A DNA stretch of 64,000 nucleotides from Burkholderia sp. Leaf177 (GTDB lineage Bacteria; Pseudomonadota; Gammaproteobacteria; Burkholderiales; Burkholderiaceae). Both the position numbers and the translations under genes were made by a program. Under the pieces are notes generated by a model that saw nothing but the letters and a program-made list of their open reading frames with translations, was not told the DNA's origin and did no database searches. The stretch covers positions 254,204 to 318,203 of the forward strand of contig NZ_LMPF01000026.1 in assembly GCF_001424345.1 (NCBI RefSeq), given 5' to 3'. Below, in pieces: positions 54,338 through 61,553 of the stretch (its first letter is position 1; each line of letters opens with the position of its first letter).

Positions 54338-55243
54338 CTACTGTCGATTACGCATCGCTCGCGGTGAATCCGTCATGACCGCGTCGATTCCCAACTTCGA
54401 CGCGGTTGCATACGCTTCAGCCGAGTCCACGCCGAATGCGACGATCTTCACGTCGCCGTTCGTCTTGAAGCATTTCACGGCGGCTGGCGTCCACCATTTT
54501 GCATCGACCTTCGACACGCCGGTCCCAAGCGTAAAGCGCTCGATCACCTCGACTTGCCTATGCAACTCGATACCGACCCAGCTTCCGGCTGGCGGCGGGT
54601 TATCGCAGGTGCCGCCAAGCGAAAGATCCAGCAGACGATCACGCGTTGCATCGCGCGTTTCAAACACCTGCGCTTTTGGATACGCCTTCATGAGCTGGAT
54701 GGCTTCGGCGTCGGTGGAATACAGACGCACCCGCGACCACGCGTTCGACTCGTCGAGAATTCGCGCGACGGCTGCCACTAGCGGCGCCGCCGGCGTCTGT
54801 TTCATATCGAGCATGATCGGCACGTTGGCGGGTACGGCCTGCAATGCTTCCCGCAACGTGGGAATACGCAGCCGCTTGTCGCGATACGGATAATTTATTT
54901 GTCCCGATGCATCTTTTACTTCGAAAGAATAACCGGCGTTGAGTTGCTCGATATCGCCCAGCGTGAACTCATCAATACGTCCATGCGCTTCTGTCAGCGC
55001 GCCAAGATCGCCCGGACGATAAAGCACCGGAACGCGGTCTTTTGTCACCTGGACCGTCATCCATAGCGCGTCGGCGCCGTTGTCTAGCGCAGTGCGAAAT
55101 GCCAGCAAGGTGTTCTCGGGTGTATCGCCGGTACCGCCACGATGCGCGATGATCAACGGATCTGCGAACGCCGACGTCGCAGGCAACGCTACAAGCATGC
55201 AAAGCGATGCTGCGTTGAGAATTCTGAAAATGCCCGATGTCAT
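54338..55243 (-). CDS. Secreted glycerophosphodiester phosphodiesterase-like protein with degenerate active site
   Basis: The protein has 301 residues with a signal peptide (cut near FADP). The TIM-barrel start IIAHRGGTGDTPENTLLAF keeps His34 and Glu43. However, the usual ExD metal pair after GAD reads W-M-T (61-63), and the catalytic His-Asp reads Arg-Pro (76-77, VLYRPGDL). IMLDMKQ keeps a Lys but has Asp for Glu. GDPD enzymes need those residues for metal and acid catalysis, so this may be a binding protein or use another chemistry. It is monocistronic. Confidence 0.85.
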   Translation of the reverse strand: MTSGIFRILNAASLCMLVALPATSAFADPLIIAHRGGTGDTPENTLLAFRTALDNGADALWMTVQVTKDRVPVLYRPGDLGALTEAHGRIDEFTLGDIEQLNAGYSFEVKDASGQINYPYRDKRLRIPTLREALQAVPANVPIMLDMKQTPAAPLVAAVARILDESNAWSRVRLYSTDAEAIQLMKAYPKAQVFETRDATRDRLLDLSLGGTCDNPPPAGSWVGIELHRQVEVIERFTLGTGVSKVDAKWWTPAAVKCFKTNGDVKIVAFGVDSAEAYATASKLGIDAVMTDSPRAMRNRQ

Positions 55244-55361
55244 TGGTTTGCCATCCAGATCAATTGCCAGGTTTGAACCGCCGATACTATATCTGCTCCG
55301 TTACGGTAACCGGTCGATCGCGTAGACTGTCCGGTCTCCCGGAACAGCAGGCAGCTTCTAG

Positions 55362-56177
55362 ATGAACGTTGGTCTTTTCACATTACCCATTGCGCCGCTT
55401 ATTTTCTTTGTCAGTGTCGTCGCTGCACTCTTCACCGGATGGATCTTTCGCAAAGGTCGTGCGGATGTCGACGGGGTGATTTTTTCCAGCGTCTTCATCG
55501 GGCTGATCGTTGCGCGCCTTTCGTTCGCGTTGCACTATCTGCCCGCATATAAAGACAACTGGTGGAAGATCCTCGATTACCGCGATCAGGGATTTGACCC
55601 GGTTCCGGGCCTGGTCGTTGGAGCGTGCGTGGTGATGTGGTTCATCGTTCGCCGGCGGCTCATGCGCGTGCCGCTGTTGGCTGCGGTCTTCGCGGGTGCT
55701 GTGGTATGGAGCGGCGCTAGCGCAGCAATGAATTTTTCACGCACGCCTCAGAACATTCCGGCCGTATCGTTGCTGGATCTGGAAGGCGTGCAGCAAGCGC
55801 TTTCGAAGGCTAACGGCCGTCCCGTCGTAGTGAATCTTTGGGCGACATGGTGTCCGCCGTGTCAGGCGGAAATGCCGGTTCTGGAAGAGGCGCAGAAGAA
55901 TCTGCCGGGCATCGATATCGTGTTCGTCAATCAAGGCGAGACGCGCGACACGGTTAGCAATTATTTGAATTCGCACGATATCAGAATCGAGAACGCGCTC
56001 CTCGATCCACGCCTGATCGTGGCAAGGGCCGTTGAGGCAAAGGCCTATCCAACAACGCTTTTCTACGACGCTCAAGGGCGTCTCATATCGGCGCATCTCG
56101 GCCAGTTTTCGCGAGCAACGTTCACGCAAGCCATAGAGCGTTTCTATCCGGACATTGCAACAGGGCTTGCGCAATAA
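55362..56177 (+). CDS. TlpA-type thioredoxin fused to an N-terminal Lgt-like membrane domain
   Basis: The protein has 271 residues. Residues 1-125 contain about four membrane segments; VDGVIFSSVFIGLIVARLSF and the following polar loop resemble a partial prolipoprotein diacylglyceryl transferase core. Residues 130-265 are a periplasmic TlpA/ResA domain with active site WATWCPPC (Cys164 and 167) and the cis-Pro in AYPTTLFYD. It probably reduces or shuffles disulfides at the membrane. The MEKHLA-domain gene starts 31 bases downstream and may be cotranscribed. Confidence 0.9.
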   Translation: MNVGLFTLPIAPLIFFVSVVAALFTGWIFRKGRADVDGVIFSSVFIGLIVARLSFALHYLPAYKDNWWKILDYRDQGFDPVPGLVVGACVVMWFIVRRRLMRVPLLAAVFAGAVVWSGASAAMNFSRTPQNIPAVSLLDLEGVQQALSKANGRPVVVNLWATWCPPCQAEMPVLEEAQKNLPGIDIVFVNQGETRDTVSNYLNSHDIRIENALLDPRLIVARAVEAKAYPTTLFYDAQGRLISAHLGQFSRATFTQAIERFYPDIATGLAQ

Positions 56178-56208
56178 TATCGGCGGAAATTCTTAACGGA
56201 CTGAACAC

Positions 56209-56670
56209 ATGACAACGTCGTTGGCGCTCGATAAAGATTTTTGCAAGCTGCTCGTAAGTAGTCATCTTCGCGTTGTTGGTACGCCGTTGATCGATCAGGA
56301 GAACCTGCAAGCCGATGCCGCGCAATGGTTATACGAGGACGCGCCGTTTTGCGTGGTTGCGCATAACACGGATGCCGATCCGCGCTTCGTGTACGCCAAT
56401 CGCGCGGCACAAAAATGCTTCGAATACACGTGGAGCGAATTCACGGAGTTGCGCTCGCGTTTGTCGGCTGAACATCCCAATCGCGATGAGCGCGATGCGT
56501 TGCTGGAATCGGTGCGAACGAAAGGTTATGCGAGCGGGTATCGCGGCCTTCGTATTGCAAAGTCGGGAAGGCGTTTCTGGATCGAAGACGTGACGGTCTG
56601 GAACCTGATTGACGACGACGGTGTGTATCGCGGACAAGCGGCGACTTATCGTCAATGGAAGGATGTTTAA
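56209..56670 (+). CDS. MEKHLA (PAS-like) domain protein
   Basis: The protein has 153 residues. The domain matches the MEKHLA family: a helix SSHLRVVGTPL, then LYEDAPFCVVAHNTDADPRF, VYANRAAQKCFEY, SRLSAEHPNRDERD and FWIEDVTVWNLIDDDG. The fold is PAS-like and these stand-alone bacterial forms are of unknown role. It starts 31 bases after the TlpA gene and is probably in one operon. ATG is preceded by no strong ribosome site. Confidence 0.85.
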   Translation: MTTSLALDKDFCKLLVSSHLRVVGTPLIDQENLQADAAQWLYEDAPFCVVAHNTDADPRFVYANRAAQKCFEYTWSEFTELRSRLSAEHPNRDERDALLESVRTKGYASGYRGLRIAKSGRRFWIEDVTVWNLIDDDGVYRGQAATYRQWKDV

Positions 56671-56695
56671 ATGCGCATCGCAGCGCCGGCAAGCA

Positions 56696-57022
56696 CTAGG
56701 CTTTGACAAAGGCCGAATGGGTTTTCTTTTTTAACCACGCGCTCAAGTTTTCTATCGATCTATTTATAACGTGGTCGCTTGTTAGAACGCCCACAGTTGT
56801 AGTCTCTCCGATCACGTCGATCTCGACCCACGCGTTGCAGGAAAACACATGCGCATCGCCCGCGTTTAGATCGACGCGAAATAGTGGCGACAACTCCATC
56901 AGCCAGTCGAGCGACGGGTCGCGATAGATCAAGCGAAGCGCGCCATCGATTGCAATGAATTGCGTTCCCGCGCGTTGATGGCTGGCGTGGATCTGACCCG
57001 GATGCAAACAGATGGTTTTCAT
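56696..57022 (-). CDS. Small hypothetical protein
   Basis: The protein has 108 residues with no signal or membrane segment. It reads KTICLHPGQIHASHQRAGTQ, FIAIDGALRLIYRDPSLDWL, LNAGDAHVFSCNAWVEIDVI. The beta-rich layout and the IDGALRL...RD...L..GD pattern slightly recall DUF2917-like cupin-type proteins, but I do not recognise the family. The ATG at 57022 was chosen by comparison with the MocR promoter, which upstream extension would cross. It is divergent from the MocR gene. Confidence 0.65.
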   Translation of the reverse strand: MKTICLHPGQIHASHQRAGTQFIAIDGALRLIYRDPSLDWLMELSPLFRVDLNAGDAHVFSCNAWVEIDVIGETTTVGVLTSDHVINRSIENLSAWLKKKTHSAFVKA

Positions 57023-57084
57023 AACAGACGCTCGCTGACAGGTTTGAACATGCCTCAAGCTTATTTCCGGTCGCGATTGGGCGA

Positions 57085-57164
57085 CAGATTCAGCACGGTA
57101 GAATCTGTTACGCAACAGATCGGCGATTCCTGATCTGTATCCGTTCATTCCTGGCGCGTCTGTA
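57085..57164. promoter_or_regulatory. Candidate MocR operator array (ATCTGT half-sites)
   Basis: A perfect inverted repeat ATCTGTT-ACGC-AACAGAT spans 57103-57120. Further half-sites are ACAGAT(T) near 57085, ATCTGTA at 57133-57139 and GTCTGTA at 57158-57164. Mixed direct and inverted half-sites are typical of MocR regulators, whose two DNA domains bind spaced repeats. It lies directly upstream of the MocR gene at 57202 and is probably autoregulatory. Confidence 0.6.
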
Positions 57165-57201
57165 TCTGGCGCGCGAACTTGCGCACAGGCAGCATTGCCA
57201 A

Positions 57202-58677
57202 ATGACCGCATCTTCTGACACCTTGCCGCGCGACCTTCCAATGGCAGGCGAACCGCTCTACGAACGCCTTGCCGAGCACTACAGGCGGGTGATTACATCC
57301 GGGACATTGGCCCCTGGCGATCGCATGCCGTCGGTGCGCGTGCTGATGACGCGGCACCACGTCAGTCTCTCCACCGCGCTTCAAGTGTTCCGCAGGCTTG
57401 AGGACGCGGGCTGGCTGCAAGCAAAGCCGCGCTCGGGATATTTCGTGCGGAAGCGGACTATTGTGCAACTGCCTTGCGTCGATGAACCCGCGAATTCATC
57501 GCCGCCTGGCGAGGCGCAGTTTGTCGGATTGCATGAATCGATCTCGAAAGTCATCGCATTAGCCCAGCAATATCCTGATGCGTTGAATCTGGGCGGTGCG
57601 ACTGCGGCCGCTTCGCTTTATCCAACGGCGCGACTGCAAGCGCTCACCATAAAACTCTTGCGGCAAAAACCGACGCTGCTTACCGAGTCCGGGCGCGACT
57701 CTGGCGGTGCGTCGTTCAGGCAAGCGGTTGCCAAGAGAGCACTGTCCGCCGGTGTCACGGTCTCGCCCGAAGAAGTGGTCGTCACAAATGGCGGAGTTGA
57801 AGCCGTGAATCTGGCGCTGCGTGCAGTCACGCAAGCGGGCGATACAGTTGCTATCGAGTCCCCGGCGTTCTTTGGTGTCTTGCAGATCATCGAAAGCCTT
57901 GGGCTCCGTGCGCTGGAAATTTCGACTAGCCCGTCGACGGGGATTTCCATCGAAGCATTGGAAATGGCTTTTCGCGCTTATGGAAACATCAAGGCGCTAG
58001 TTGTCGTGCCGCATTTGCAGAATCCGCTTGGGTGCAACATGCCCGACGAACGCAAGGCCGAACTCGTTCGGCTATGCGCGCAGCACAACGTGGCGCTAAT
58101 TGAAGACGATCCTTACCGCGAACTACTCGATAAACCCGATCAGCACAAACCTCTGAAAGCGTGGGACAAGGACGGCGGTGTTATCCATTGTGTGTCGCTG
58201 AACAAGGTGCTGGCGCCTGGACTGCGGCTTGGATGGATGTCTGCCGGCCGATGGCATGCGCGCGTCAAGATGCTGAAATTCGCGCAGAGCCGGAACAACG
58301 AAAATTTGTCCCAGCTGGTTGCCGCGGAGTTTATAAACTCGGGGGCTTATGACCGGCATCTATTCCAGATGCGTGAACGCTTGCTGACTCAGCGTACAGC
58401 AACCGCTGAAGCGATCGCACGATATTTTCCGCCGGGGACGCGGCTTAGTGCGCCAGCGGGCGGCGTATTGCTTTGGGTGGAATTGCCTGAGGAAACAAAT
58501 TCGGAACGCCTCTTCGAAGCCGCGCTTGCGGAGGGAATTCGCATTGCGCCGGGGACCATATTTTCGAACTCGCGGCGGTTTGCATCGTTTATTCGGCTGA
58601 GCTGTCCGCAACCTTTCGATCAAACCCTCGACGATGCATTCCAGCAACTCGGACGACTGGCGCTCGTGGCGCGCTAA
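57202..58677 (+). CDS. MocR-type regulator (GntR domain fused to class I aminotransferase fold)
   Basis: The protein has 491 residues. The GntR helix-turn-helix covers 18-85 (TLAPGDRMPSVRVLMTRHHV, then SLSTALQVFRRLEDAGWL). The aminotransferase domain has NLGGATAAASLYP, VTNGGVEAVNLALRAV, VVVPHLQNPLGCNM, IEDDPYRELL and the PLP lysine Lys335 in SLNKVLAPGLRLGW. It resembles the LysN/2-aminoadipate-like MocR group, and its effector is unknown. A half-site array precedes it. The stop is 24 bases before the mgtC promoter. Confidence 0.92.
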   Translation: MTASSDTLPRDLPMAGEPLYERLAEHYRRVITSGTLAPGDRMPSVRVLMTRHHVSLSTALQVFRRLEDAGWLQAKPRSGYFVRKRTIVQLPCVDEPANSSPPGEAQFVGLHESISKVIALAQQYPDALNLGGATAAASLYPTARLQALTIKLLRQKPTLLTESGRDSGGASFRQAVAKRALSAGVTVSPEEVVVTNGGVEAVNLALRAVTQAGDTVAIESPAFFGVLQIIESLGLRALEISTSPSTGISIEALEMAFRAYGNIKALVVVPHLQNPLGCNMPDERKAELVRLCAQHNVALIEDDPYRELLDKPDQHKPLKAWDKDGGVIHCVSLNKVLAPGLRLGWMSAGRWHARVKMLKFAQSRNNENLSQLVAAEFINSGAYDRHLFQMRERLLTQRTATAEAIARYFPPGTRLSAPAGGVLLWVELPEETNSERLFEAALAEGIRIAPGTIFSNSRRFASFIRLSCPQPFDQTLDDAFQQLGRLALVAR

Positions 58678-58701
58678 TGCACACGGCCTTTAAGATTAAG
58701 G

Positions 58702-58731
58702 TTGACTTGTCGTTTGGCGACTGCCTAAAAT
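58702..58731 (+). promoter_or_regulatory. Near-consensus sigma-70 promoter for the mgtC leader
   Basis: TTGACT at 58702-58707 and TAAAAT at 58726-58731 are 18 bp apart and each match 5 of 6 consensus bases. The start site would be near 58738, giving a leader of about 315 bases to the mgtC start at 59054. Confidence 0.6.
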
Positions 58732-58798
58732 CCGGGCATCGTGAAAATTGGGGCTAAAGCCTTGGACATCTTCAGTAATCAAGCTTCGTGTTGTTTGA

Positions 58799-58948
58799 CT
58801 GCCTGACCGGCAGGACTCCACGCTTTTATCTTAAGCCATCGTCCTGCCAGCAAGGCAGACGGTGCGCGTCGAAACACCTTCCACGTGTACCTTTTCCGCG
58901 CTTTAAGCGCGGTGCTTAGTTACGTCCGCACGAATGGTTTGCCCGTTG
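58799..58948 (+). ncRNA. Candidate bistable leader RNA of mgtC, with shared hairpin (copy B)
   Basis: Four segments alternate: CTGCC (58799-58803), GGCAG (58809-58813), CTGCC (58844-58848) and GGCAG (58854-58858). Pairing 1-2 and 3-4 makes two small hairpins. Pairing 2-3 as GGCAGGAC/GTCCTGCC and 1-4 as CTGCCT/AGGCAG makes one long stem with a symmetric 4x4 internal loop. The two states are exclusive. Downstream are palindrome CCGCGCTTTAAGCGCGG and the TAAGC-GCGGT-GCTTA hairpin (58904-58918) shared with the kinase leader. The rest of the leader to 59053 shows no gene. Confidence 0.45.
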
Positions 58949-59053
58949 TCATTTGACCGTCATATGGAGTCAATACGGTGGCGCTGCGCTTGACGCCCGG
59001 CGCGCGGCGCCCGGACAAATCTACGCGAAATAACAAACTAAAGAATCGCTTTC

Positions 59054-59758
59054 ATGTTGAATTATCTTCTTCCTCTTTTAGCCGCATTGGCGTGTGGAAT
59101 CGGCATTGGTCTCGAGCGACAAATGCGTCAGCGCACCGCCGGTTTGCGCACCATCACGCTTGTCACGTGCGGCGCATGCCTGTTCGTTTTGCTCGGCGCA
59201 ATGACCGGTAACGGCACCACCACGCTTACGCAAATCGCTGCATACGTGGTGTCGGGCGTCGGTTTCCTTGGCGGCGGTGTCATCATGCGGGAGCAGGGCG
59301 CCATTCAAGGCATCAATACAGCAGCCACCTTATGGTGTTCCGCCGCAGTCGGTGTGCTTTGCGGAGCCGGCCATTACGGTCCTGCGCTGGCCGGAACGGC
59401 GGTGATCCTGTTCATCAATACCGTATTGCGAGAGGTCGGCCGTGCAATCAATACCGCGCCTGTGGCATCCGCCGACCTGCTGCGCAAATATGTGCTGACC
59501 GTCGTGTGCCGCGAGCAGGACGAGGTGAATGTTCGCGCGCTTATCACCAATTCCATGGTGTCCGCGCCGTTGTCGTTCCAGGGACTAAGCAGCCGCGATA
59601 TGAACGATGAATCGAACCGCGTTGAAGTCATCGCGACGCTCGAGACGCATCCACGGTATCAATCGAAAGTAGAAGCGGTTGCGAGCAGGCTTAGCATGGA
59701 CAAAGGTGTATCGAGTGTGAGTTGGGCAGGACTCGATACGGTCGCCGTGCCCGACTGA
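59054..59758 (+). CDS. MgtC/SapB family membrane protein
   Basis: The protein has 234 residues. The MgtC membrane domain with four or five helices has GIGIGLERQMRQRTAGLRTI, CGACLFVLLGAM, YVVSGVGFLGGGVIMREQG and GINTAATLWCSAAVG, the conserved core. A cytoplasmic ACT-like C-terminal domain (about 145-230) is present, as in Salmonella MgtC. MgtC is tied to growth in low Mg2+ and survival in host cells, acting on ATP synthase in some species. The long leader fits ion-controlled expression. The start codon has no strong ribosome site. Confidence 0.9.
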   Translation: MLNYLLPLLAALACGIGIGLERQMRQRTAGLRTITLVTCGACLFVLLGAMTGNGTTTLTQIAAYVVSGVGFLGGGVIMREQGAIQGINTAATLWCSAAVGVLCGAGHYGPALAGTAVILFINTVLREVGRAINTAPVASADLLRKYVLTVVCREQDEVNVRALITNSMVSAPLSFQGLSSRDMNDESNRVEVIATLETHPRYQSKVEAVASRLSMDKGVSSVSWAGLDTVAVPD

Positions 59759-59898
59759 TCAAAACACGGCATTTACGGAATGGGTTTTGAAAGAATGGAC
59801 CGGTACCATTCGCCATGCAACGTCTCAGCGGGGATGTCTCTGTGACGTGCGGGCGCTGAATTGTCTCGAGCGCCGCCTCACATTCTTCAAGGTTGCGA

Positions 59899-60015
59899 AT
59901 GAGCACTTACGTGTTGCTGGGTTGCGGTTTTGGAATCGGATTGGCAATTGCGATCTGGGGCATATTCGACGCACGCAAACATTCAAGGCGTGAACCAGCG
60001 GACCCCAGGCGCTGA
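59899..60015 (+). CDS. Predicted 38-residue single-pass membrane peptide
   Basis: The frame reads MSTYVLLGCGFGIGLAIAIW, then GIFDARKHSRREPADPRR and stop. One membrane helix of about 19 residues is followed by a basic cytoplasmic tail. AAGG lies 8 bases before the ATG. It follows mgtC by 140 bases, so it may be a small accessory protein of MgtC or an independent gene; MgtC-linked membrane peptides such as MgtR are known elsewhere. No homologue is recognised, and the layout is the only support. Confidence 0.5.
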   Translation: MSTYVLLGCGFGIGLAIAIWGIFDARKHSRREPADPRR

Positions 60016-60240
60016 GGTGTTGTCGATCCGCCGCTTGGCAATACATTGTGCTTACAAGACGTTTGTTTGGAGCCTTCAATCGGCCATACATGACGAGCTT
60101 GTCATTTTGGCGTCAGCTTTAGGTCAGCACAGATCCCTCAGAATTGCGTCATGGTCATCGCCTGTTGATTAACGGATGACCATGGGCTTCATTCATGCCG
60201 AGCGAAGCCGATGTTTTATTTCGCATAGAGGCAGACCATC

Positions 60241-60522
60241 ATGAAAGCATTCATCTATACAACGCTGGCTGTTGCATTGGCTACGCCCGTCATTTCATTT
60301 GCGCAAACGGCCGAACCCGTCACGCGCGCAGAAGTACGCGCCGACCTGGTCCAGCTCGAAAACGCGGGTTATCGCCCGGTTTCGCAAGACGCTACGTACC
60401 CTTCGGATATCCAGGCCGCCGAAGCGCGCGTACATTCCGGCAGCGGCGCCAGTGCATATGGTGGCGTGCCGGACACGGGAACGTCCATATCTCCGGCTAG
60501 CAAGGCCGCCGTCGATCATTGA
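60241..60522 (+). CDS. DUF4148 family small secreted protein
   Basis: The protein has 93 residues with a signal peptide (MKAFIYTTLAVALATPVISFA, cut near AQT). The mature part, TRAEVRADLVQLENAGYRP, YPSDIQAAEARV and ASAYGG, is the DUF4148 pattern of Burkholderiaceae (RAxVxAELxxLxxAGY). Function is unknown. It is a paralogue of 2056-2331 with a better preserved core. AGAGGCAG precedes the ATG. Upstream at about 60114-60130 a GTCAGCTTTAGGTCAGC direct repeat could bind a response regulator. Confidence 0.9.
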   Translation: MKAFIYTTLAVALATPVISFAQTAEPVTRAEVRADLVQLENAGYRPVSQDATYPSDIQAAEARVHSGSGASAYGGVPDTGTSISPASKAAVDH

Positions 60523-60612
60523 TTGAATTAGCTCGAATCGGCTTGGATCGGTTGAGGCGGCGCCAAACGAAGCGACCTTCGGCGCCTGACGGCCAAAGCG
60601 TTCAGGACGCGC

Positions 60613-61479
60613 TCAAGTGCGTTGTCCTTGCGCACGCGCGCTGCTGTGTTCGTCGGAGGGAATGGCTTTCGCTTTTGCCCTGGCGGGCAAGAAGGGAAAA
60701 ATCAACAACTGATAAGCCCCGCCGCCAATCACACCACCGAGCAACGGCGCAGCCACGGGTATCCACCAGTAGTTATCGGGTGCAGGCAGCGCCGACGATC
60801 CCCAGCCCGCAAAGTAAGCAAATATCCGCGGACCGAGATCGCGCGCCGGGTTCATGGCCCATGCTTCGAGATATCCCATCGATGAACCCAGGATCGCCAC
60901 CAGCAAGCCGATCATGAGCGCGCCCGAATTCGCCTGGGGCGCCATTTCGTTGAACTGTTCGGTGATTGCGAAAATGCCGAACAGCAGAAGCGCGGTGAGA
61001 ATGACTTCATTCGAGAACGCGTGCATGGGCGTGACCGCCAAACCCGGATGCGTGAAGAACACACCAGCGGCGCCTCCTTCCGCGCGTGTCAGATGATGCG
61101 TCAGGTTGTAGTGATCGATGACCGGACCGAACAACGCATACACGATCACCGCGCCCAAAATGCCGCCAAGCAGTTGCGCTGCCCAATAAGGCAAGACCTT
61201 CTTCCAGGAGAACCCGCGGAACATCGCAAGCGCCAGCGTGACGGCGGGATTCGCATGCGTGCCGGAGATGGAACCGGTTATATAGATGGCAAGCGTAACT
61301 GCCAATCCCCAAGAGATGCAGACGCCCCAATATGCGTTCGCATAGGGGCTGGGATCGTAGAGGGTGTACATGCATGCAACGGAATCGCCAAACGCGATAA
61401 TGATAAAAACCGCGACGGCCTCGGAGATTAGTTCTCCGATGAATTGTTTTTTGGTGAAGGGTACGGCAGTAGAAGACAC
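60613..61479 (-). CDS. glpF: Glycerol facilitator (aquaglyceroporin)
   Basis: The protein has 288 residues with six membrane helices and two half-helices bearing NPA motifs at 77-79 (GTHANPAVTLA) and 210-212 (AMNPARDLGPR). Asp214 after the second NPA is the residue that distinguishes glycerol channels from water channels. It passes glycerol across the inner membrane. It lies 74 bases downstream of glpK in the same direction and is probably cotranscribed. The extra C-terminal 20 residues are charged. Confidence 0.93.
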   Translation of the reverse strand: MSSTAVPFTKKQFIGELISEAVAVFIIIAFGDSVACMYTLYDPSPYANAYWGVCISWGLAVTLAIYITGSISGTHANPAVTLALAMFRGFSWKKVLPYWAAQLLGGILGAVIVYALFGPVIDHYNLTHHLTRAEGGAAGVFFTHPGLAVTPMHAFSNEVILTALLLFGIFAITEQFNEMAPQANSGALMIGLLVAILGSSMGYLEAWAMNPARDLGPRIFAYFAGWGSSALPAPDNYWWIPVAAPLLGGVIGGGAYQLLIFPFLPARAKAKAIPSDEHSSARAQGQRT

Positions 61480-61520
61480 TAAAAAATTGCTCCGGGAAGA
61501 TAAAATAGAGAAGCTGATAT

Positions 61521-61541
61521 CCGGGTGATTTGCTCACCCGG
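61521..61541 (-). other. Hairpin between glpK and glpF
   Basis: CCGGGTGA-TTTGC-TCACCCGG (61521-61541) is a perfect 8-bp stem in the 74-base gap between glpK and glpF. It has no T run, so it is more likely a processing or stability element than a terminator. It may set the ratio of kinase to channel. Confidence 0.5.
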
Positions 61542-61553
61542 AACAATGCAGGA

